Shown one piece after another: positions 7,548 through 11,618 of a stretch of DNA of 11,618 nt (within the stretch, counting starts at the first letter, position 1; the number at the start of each line of letters is the position of its first letter). The position numbers and the translations under genes were made by a program. The stretch comes from Flavobacteriaceae bacterium (GTDB taxonomy: Bacteria; Bacteroidota; Bacteroidia; Flavobacteriales; Flavobacteriaceae). Under the pieces are notes generated by a model. It had not been told where the DNA came from and searched no databases. It saw only the letters and a program-made list of their open reading frames with translations. The stretch is from assembly GCA_947472705.1 (NCBI GenBank), contig CANJDA010000056.1, positions 1 to 11,618 of the forward strand. The letters run 5' to 3'.

Positions 7548-8000
7548 ATGAAAAAAGTATTTTTAGCAGTTGTAATGTTTGTTGGAATAACAACATTAGC
7601 ACAAGAAAAACAAGCCAAAAAAGGTGATTTTGAGAATTTAACTACCGAACAAAAAGTTGAGCTTCAGGTAAAAAGAATGGCTAAAGATTTGGATTTAAAT
7701 GAAAAGCAAGTAAAAGACATGAAAGTTCTTGTTGCTAAAGAAGTTGAAAAAAAAGAAGCCAAAAGAGACGAAATGAAGCAACTAAAAACTCAAAATGAGC
7801 AAAAAAGAGGGGAAATGAAAGCTCAAATGGAAAAAGAACAAGCTGAGGCAAGTGCTGAAATGAAAAAAATCTTAACTCCTGAACAATATACTAAATGGGA
7901 GAAAATGCGTGATGAAAGAAGAGCCAATATGAGAGAAAAAATGATGGAAAAAAAGAAAGCAAAAATGATGGAAAAGGATTCTGAACCATTAAAAAAGTAA
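7548..8000 (+). CDS. Exported Lys/Glu/Met-rich helical protein, Spy/CpxP (LTxxQ)-like
   Basis: Starting at the ATG at 7548, the protein has 150 residues. A signal peptide MKKVFLAVVMFVGITTLA is probably cleaved before Gln19, which puts the mature protein in the periplasm. The rest is almost entirely charged helix: LTTEQKVELQVKRMAKDLDLNEKQVKDM (31-58) and LTPEQYTKWEKMRDERR (109-125). The two LTxEQ motifs and the long heptad-like KEMQ stretch between them resemble the Spy/CpxP/ZraP group of periplasmic chaperones and metal-stress sensors, and similar Bacteroidota proteins of unknown function. The C-terminus is methionine-rich, with MMEK occurring twice (132-135, 140-143), and the protein contains no Cys or His. 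It lies 100 bases after lysS with its own promoter and is followed by a second small exported protein. Chaperone function is a family-level guess and the direct role is unknown. Confidence 0.85.
   Translation: MKKVFLAVVMFVGITTLAQEKQAKKGDFENLTTEQKVELQVKRMAKDLDLNEKQVKDMKVLVAKEVEKKEAKRDEMKQLKTQNEQKRGEMKAQMEKEQAEASAEMKKILTPEQYTKWEKMRDERRANMREKMMEKKKAKMMEKDSEPLKK
7937..7975 (+). repeat. In-frame 15-base direct repeat encoding KMMEK twice
   Basis: The 15-base string AAAAATGATGGAAAA occurs at 7937-7951 and again at 7961-7975. The offset of 24 bases is exactly eight codons. It duplicates KMMEK in the tail of the exported helical protein. This looks like a small tandem duplication of a charged, Met-rich octapeptide, though both copies are low-complexity. 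Confidence 0.6.
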
Positions 8001-8015
8001 TTATTTAAAAATAAA

Positions 8016-8047
8016 TTTTGAAAAGAAATAAAAAGACCTTAGTTTTG
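8016..8047 (+). promoter_or_regulatory. Consensus Bacteroidota promoter of the second small exported protein gene
   Basis: TTTTG (8016-8020), a 19-base spacer, and TAGTTTTG (8040-8047) match TTTG-N19-TAnnTTTG perfectly. This is the best promoter in the window. Transcription would begin about six bases downstream, leaving roughly 25 bases before the ATG at 8080. The gene is therefore likely to be expressed independently of its upstream neighbour, and probably strongly. Confidence 0.7.
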
Positions 8048-8079
8048 AGGAACTTATTTCAACTAAAAACGATATCAAA

Positions 8080-8409
8080 ATGAAAAAATTAATTGCTGCT
8101 TTAACATTATTGTTAGCATTTTCTATAAATGCAAACGCACAAGACAAAAAAAGTACACGCTCTCACGAATTAGCTCAAAAAGACGCTACTGAATTAGCTA
8201 CTTTTTTAAAATTAGACAAAACAATGAGTGACAACTTCTTAAGGCTTTTTGAATTAAAGTATACTACTCTTGAAGATAAAAATTTATCAGTTGAAAGAAA
8301 GAAAGCTTTAGCAAGTGCTGTTGAAGCAAAAATAAGAGCTACTCTAGATGCTACACAAACAGATAAATTAGAAAAAAATAAAGAATTATTCAATAGATTA
8401 GTTAATTAA
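8080..8409 (+). CDS. Small exported helical protein of unknown function
   Basis: A 109-residue protein with a clear signal peptide (MKKLIAALTLLLAFSINANA, predicted cleavage before Gln21), leaving about 89 periplasmic residues. The mature part is predicted helical: ELAQKDATELATFLKLDKTM (30-49), a central helix, and LDATQTDKLEKNKELFNRLV (89-108). The TQTDKLEK segment, preceded by a helix, is loosely like the LTPEQ-helix pattern of the gene 79 bases upstream. It could therefore be a distant, shorter relative of the Spy-like group, but I see no residue-level identity strong enough to claim paralogy. It has no Cys or His and no catalytic motif. The gene has its own consensus promoter and ends 18 bases before a strong terminator, so it forms a complete single-gene unit. 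Confidence 0.85.
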   Translation: MKKLIAALTLLLAFSINANAQDKKSTRSHELAQKDATELATFLKLDKTMSDNFLRLFELKYTTLEDKNLSVERKKALASAVEAKIRATLDATQTDKLEKNKELFNRLVN

Positions 8410-8427
8410 GATTTTCTACTTTTAAAT

Positions 8428-8456
8428 AAAAAAACCCGCTTATTGCGGGTTTTTTT
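8428..8456. terminator. Bidirectional intrinsic terminator
   Basis: Seven A residues (8428-8434), CCCGC (8435-8439), the loop TTATT, GCGGG (8445-8449) and seven T residues (8450-8456) form a 12-base-pair stem with a GC core. Each strand has a T-tract after the stem, so it can stop transcription from both the plus-strand exported-protein gene and the minus-strand hemL operon. It begins 18 bases after the former's stop and three bases beyond the latter's stop. Confidence 0.95.
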
Positions 8457-8458
8457 AT

Positions 8459-9745
8459 TTAAAGTGTTTTGGCTACTTTATTAATAGCATTAATTGTAAA
8501 ATCCAAATCTTCATAAGTTAAGACATCACAGATAAACCAAGTTTCATAAGCTGAAGGGGCTATATATATTCCTTCGTTTAACAAACCGTGAAAGAATTTC
8601 TTAAAAATTTCATTATCGCCATTTTTTGCAGTTTGAAAATCAACTACAGGATTGGCATCAAAATGAACGGAAATCATAGAACCAACTCTATTTATAGTAA
8701 ACAAAATATTATTATTCGTTAATACTTTCTGAATTCCTTTGTGTAAATAAAGTGTTTTTTCTTCTAAGTGATTGAAAATCTCTGGATTATTATTTAATGT
8801 TTCTAACATAGCCAAACCAGCGGCCATTGCTAAAGGATTTCCAGACAATGTACCTGCTTGATATACTGGGCCAAGTGGCGCTAAATAATTCATAATCTCA
8901 TTTCTTGCAGCAAAAGCACCAACGGGTAATCCGCCACCAATAACTTTTCCAAAACAAACTATATCCGCTTTAACATTATATAACTCTTGTGCACCACCTT
9001 TAGCCAATCTAAAACCTGTCATTACTTCATCAAAAATAAACAACGTATTGTGTTCATCACATAATTGACGTAATGATTGTAAAAATCCATCACTTGGAGG
9101 AACACAACCCATATTTCCTGCAACTGGCTCAATGATAATGGCAGCAATTTCATTTTTATTAGCTTCAAATAATGCCTTTACATTTTCCAAATCGTTATAG
9201 TTGGCTAAAAGCGTATCTTTTGCAGTTCCTTGTGTAACTCCAGGACTATTTGGTGTGCCAAAAGTACTAGCCCCGCTACCCGCCTGTATCAAAAAGGAGT
9301 CCGAGTGACCATGATAGCATCCAGCAAATTTTATGATTTTATCTCTTTTAGTATATCCTCTTGCTAATCGAATGGCACTCATGCAGGCTTCGGTTCCCGA
9401 ATTTACAAATCGAATTTTATCGATATTTGGCACCATAGAAATAGCCAACTGTGCAATTTTGGTTTCAATCTCTGTTGGCATACCAAAGGAAGTACCATTC
9501 TTAGCTTTTTCAATAACTGCATCTACTACTGGAGGAAATGCGTGTCCAAGAATCATTGGTCCCCATGAATTAATATAATCAATTAATCGATTTCCGTCTT
9601 CATCATACAAATAAGCGCCTTTGGCACTCTTAGCAAAAATTGGTGTCCCTCCTACTCCTTTGAATGCTCTAACAGGAGAATTTACACCACCTGGAATAAC
9701 TTTTTCAGCATCGGCAAATAATTGACTGCTTCTTTGATATAACAT
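8459..9745 (-). CDS. hemL: Glutamate-1-semialdehyde 2,1-aminomutase
   Basis: A complete 428-residue PLP enzyme that turns glutamate-1-semialdehyde into 5-aminolevulinate in the C5 pathway of haem synthesis. Recognisable stretches are IPGGVNSPVRAFKGVGG (17-33), FVNSGTEACMSAIRLARGYT (113-132) and the cofactor-contacting YHGHSDS (144-150). IFDEVMTGFR (237-246) contains Asp239, which contacts the pyridine nitrogen. CFGKVIGGGLPVGAF (264-278) holds the Schiff-base Lys267, and YQAGTLSGNPLAMAAG (295-310) is also typical. These separate it from other class III aminotransferases. The segment YIAPSAYETWFICD (394-407) resembles Bacteroidota versions. It is the last gene of the minus-strand operon, 19 bases after the glucosaminidase stop, and terminates at the shared hairpin. 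No hemA, hemB or hemC gene is adjacent. Confidence 0.98.
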   Translation of the reverse strand: MLYQRSSQLFADAEKVIPGGVNSPVRAFKGVGGTPIFAKSAKGAYLYDEDGNRLIDYINSWGPMILGHAFPPVVDAVIEKAKNGTSFGMPTEIETKIAQLAISMVPNIDKIRFVNSGTEACMSAIRLARGYTKRDKIIKFAGCYHGHSDSFLIQAGSGASTFGTPNSPGVTQGTAKDTLLANYNDLENVKALFEANKNEIAAIIIEPVAGNMGCVPPSDGFLQSLRQLCDEHNTLFIFDEVMTGFRLAKGGAQELYNVKADIVCFGKVIGGGLPVGAFAARNEIMNYLAPLGPVYQAGTLSGNPLAMAAGLAMLETLNNNPEIFNHLEEKTLYLHKGIQKVLTNNNILFTINRVGSMISVHFDANPVVDFQTAKNGDNEIFKKFFHGLLNEGIYIAPSAYETWFICDVLTYEDLDFTINAINKVAKTL

Positions 9746-9764
9746 GTTTATTGAAATAAATTTT

Positions 9765-10673
9765 TTATTTAATGATAATGGTTTGCCCTAATGACAGTGT
9801 ATTATCTTGTAGATTATTTTTCTTCTTTAATTTCTCAATCGAAATATTGAATTTTTTTGAAATAGAATAAAGCGTATCTCCTTTTGATACTGTATATTTT
9901 AAAGTATCGTCATTATAAACTATGTCTTGTTTAGAAATTGTAGTTGAAACAAACTCTTTCCCTAGAACCTCGGCATCATATCGATTCAATTGAAACCGCT
10001 CAATAATAGCAATTAATTTGTCTGGATATTTAGGATCAGTAGCATATCCAGCCAATTTTAGACCCTTAGCCCATTCTTTATAATCGTCTTTTTCTAATTG
10101 AAAAAGAGGTTCATATCTCGGTCTACTTGTCAAAAAATAGGAATGATCCCGAAAGGAATCTCTAGGATCATCATACTTTCTGAAACATTCGTTTTCTTCA
10201 TCATCAGTGTAACTTATGCTTGGACCGGTCCATTCTTTATGACATTTGATTCCAAAATGATTATTAGCCTGTACACTTAATGGACCTGAACCTGCACCCG
10301 ATTCTAATATGGCTTGTCCTAAAGTAATACTAGCAGGAATACCTGTATTAACCATATTTTCTTTGGCCACACTTTTGTATTTTTCAACATATGCTAATAC
10401 CATTGGAGTAGTTACTTTTACTCTTGTAGTAGCTTCTAATACAACTGATGTATTAGTATCCTCCTTTTCATTGTTGTTTTGAGGAGTTGTGGTTTTGTCG
10501 ATTACTTCAGGTTTTTTAATTCCTGTAGGCCTGTAAATAGGTTTTTTTACTCTTTGTGCAAGAGGCTCTTCATTTTTTATCGAATCGGCCTTAGTAGTTC
10601 TAACTACTGATTGACTACTGCCACAAGAAACAATAAAAAAAGCAAGCAATAGTAAGATGAATTTATTAATCAT
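9765..10673 (-). CDS. GH73 glucosaminidase lipoprotein with C-terminal LysM
   Basis: A 302-residue predicted peptidoglycan hydrolase. The N-terminus is a lipoprotein signal ending in FIVSC, with Cys17 as the lipidated residue. GSSQ follows without the acidic residues of surface-export signals, so it probably faces the periplasm. Residues 20-88 are a low-complexity linker. The GH73 (FlgJ-like N-acetylglucosaminidase) domain covers about 90-232: ITLGQAILESGAGSGPLS (116-133) with likely catalytic Glu124, ANNHFGIKC (136-144), FRKYDDPRDSFRDHSYFL (164-181) and GYATDPKYPDKL (209-220). A LysM domain at about 259-302 (YTVSKGDTLYSISKKFNIS) anchors it to the glycan strands. The start overlaps the end of the upstream PLP-enzyme gene by eight bases, suggesting translational coupling. 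A role in wall remodelling or cell separation is inferred from the family. Confidence 0.93.
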   Translation of the reverse strand: MINKFILLLLAFFIVSCGSSQSVVRTTKADSIKNEEPLAQRVKKPIYRPTGIKKPEVIDKTTTPQNNNEKEDTNTSVVLEATTRVKVTTPMVLAYVEKYKSVAKENMVNTGIPASITLGQAILESGAGSGPLSVQANNHFGIKCHKEWTGPSISYTDDEENECFRKYDDPRDSFRDHSYFLTSRPRYEPLFQLEKDDYKEWAKGLKLAGYATDPKYPDKLIAIIERFQLNRYDAEVLGKEFVSTTISKQDIVYNDDTLKYTVSKGDTLYSISKKFNISIEKLKKKNNLQDNTLSLGQTIIIK

Positions 10674-11568
10674 GTGTAATTATTTCTGTTTGATTTTTTT
10701 GTTTTAACAACTTATTCATTCCAGCAATACCTTGCAATCCTCCTGTATGAATCATTAGAATTTTAGCCTGCTCAGGAAACCATTTATTTTCGATTAAATC
10801 TAAAACACCATATACCATTTTTCCTGTATAAATGGGGTCTAGTGGAATTTCATGATTTTGATAAAATCTATTAATAAAATCAATTAATTCATTGGTCACT
10901 TTTCCGTAGCTTCCAAAATGAAAATTAGAAACTAATTCCCAATTCGTATTTTTAGCAAATCTACAAATATCTTCAGGTAAAAAATCATTTTTTAACACTG
11001 GAAAACCTAAAACTTTTTGATTGTCTCTTGAGCAATTTATAATTCCAGAAATCGTACCTCCAGTTCCTACAGCACAACATATATAATCAAATTCTTTATC
11101 GTTTTCTGTTAAAATTTCCTCACATCCTTTAACTGCTAAATCATTGGTTCCTCCTTCGGGTAATAAATAAAAATCGCCAAACTTTTCTTTTAGTTTTTCT
11201 GTAAATACAACACTGCTTTTATTTCTATAGTCTTCCCTTGATATAAAGTTAAAAAACATTCCAAATTCTTGTGCCTTTTTGAGTGTTGGGTTTTCTGAAA
11301 TTTTATCCTCTAATTCTTCACCTCTAATAATCCCAATCGTTTTAAAACCATACTCTTTTCCTGCAGCAGCTACTGCTAAAATATGATTGGAAAAAGCGCC
11401 ACCAAAAGTCAACAAAGTATCTTTATTCTCTTTTTGTGCTTGTACTAAATTGTACTTTAATTTTCTGAATTTATTTCCAGAAACATATGGATGAATTTGA
11501 TCTTCTCGCTTAATATAAAGCGTGATATTGGAATTTTCTAAAATAATTTTTTGATTATAACTTTCCAA
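10666..11568 (-). CDS. PLP-dependent ACC deaminase / D-cysteine desulfhydrase-family protein, TTG start
   Basis: A 300-residue fold-type II PLP enzyme, slightly shorter than characterised members (about 330-340). KREDQIHPYVSGNKFRKLKY (20-39) carries the predicted Schiff-base Lys33. GGAFSNHILAVAAAG (56-70) is the phosphate/substrate loop, AVGTGGTISGI (166-176) binds the PLP phosphate, and DPIYTGKMVYGVLDLI (244-259) and IHTGGLQG (273-280) complete the pocket. The divergent C-terminal pocket argues against a firm call of true ACC deaminase. D-cysteine or another small amino acid is equally possible. The start is a TTG at 11568: an in-frame stop lies at 11589-11587 and the only other Met codons are far inside. 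It is the first gene of the operon. A perfect -7 element is 13 bases upstream and the next gene overlaps its end by eight bases. Confidence 0.88.
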   Translation of the reverse strand: MESYNQKIILENSNITLYIKREDQIHPYVSGNKFRKLKYNLVQAQKENKDTLLTFGGAFSNHILAVAAAGKEYGFKTIGIIRGEELEDKISENPTLKKAQEFGMFFNFISREDYRNKSSVVFTEKLKEKFGDFYLLPEGGTNDLAVKGCEEILTENDKEFDYICCAVGTGGTISGIINCSRDNQKVLGFPVLKNDFLPEDICRFAKNTNWELVSNFHFGSYGKVTNELIDFINRFYQNHEIPLDPIYTGKMVYGVLDLIENKWFPEQAKILMIHTGGLQGIAGMNKLLKQKNQTEIITHD

Positions 11569-11581
11569 AAAAATGTTTTGG

Positions 11582-11589
11582 CAAAGTTA
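11582..11589 (-). promoter_or_regulatory. -7 promoter element for the deaminase-glucosaminidase-hemL operon
   Basis: The minus strand reads TAACTTTG, a perfect TAnnTTTG. Upstream there is only a weak TTTT at 11610-11607, 17 bases away. The predicted transcription start near 11574-11577 is about six to nine bases before the TTG start codon, so the leader would be very short. The in-frame stop codon TAA forms part of this element. Confidence 0.55.
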
Positions 11590-11618
11590 GTAAAGTGCTA
11601 AGTCTTAAAATAAAAAAG

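Noticed and set aside
8001..8014. TTATTT/AAATAA inverted repeat after the first small exported protein
   Set aside because: It is an AT-only stem with a two-base loop, too weak to be a terminator and expected by chance here.
8039..8066. TTAGTT/AACTAA inverted repeat spanning the -7 element at 8040
   Set aside because: Six bases with a 16-base gap is not significant in this composition, and one arm is fixed by the promoter itself.

Overview
The window looks like a chromosomal segment of a Flavobacterium-like member of the Bacteroidota. The DNA is AT-rich, a SusC/SusD outer-membrane pair is present, and several genes are preceded by the Bacteroidota-type -7 promoter element TAnnTTTG. LysRS, LipB, HemL and the glucosaminidase also read like flavobacterial housekeeping proteins. 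The genus is inferred from these traits and no search was run.

Layout: (1) Positions 1-4066, minus strand: a SusC-like TonB-dependent receptor followed after 19 bases by a SusD-like surface lipoprotein that runs off the left edge. This is the start of a nutrient-uptake locus of unknown substrate. (2) 4255-5551: rnhB (RNase HII, plus) and lipB (octanoyltransferase, minus) converge with one base between their stop codons. (3) 5597-5640: a short GC-richer intergenic element resembling one that I recall recurring in Flavobacterium genomes. (4) 5756-7447: lysS, with a C-terminal extension of about 65 residues. (5) 7548-8409: two small exported, helix-rich proteins in tandem. Each has its own recognisable promoter, and the first resembles the Spy/CpxP (LTxxQ) group. 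(6) 8428-8456: a strong symmetric hairpin terminator shared by the convergent units. (7) 8459-11568, minus strand: a three-gene operon of a PLP-dependent deaminase/desulfhydrase, a GH73-LysM lipoprotein and hemL. The first two genes overlap by 8 bases and the last two are 19 bases apart.

Most of the window is ordinary core-genome content: protein lipoylation, lysyl-tRNA charging, RNA/DNA hybrid repair, tetrapyrrole synthesis and peptidoglycan turnover. The less explained parts are the small exported-protein pair with its promoter architecture, the intergenic element, and two genes (lipB and the deaminase) that probably start at GTG and TTG just downstream of perfect -7 boxes. There are no tRNA or rRNA genes, CRISPR arrays, insertion sequences or phage genes that I can recognise. 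No gap between genes exceeds 300 bases, and I see no clear evidence of a novel multigene system.
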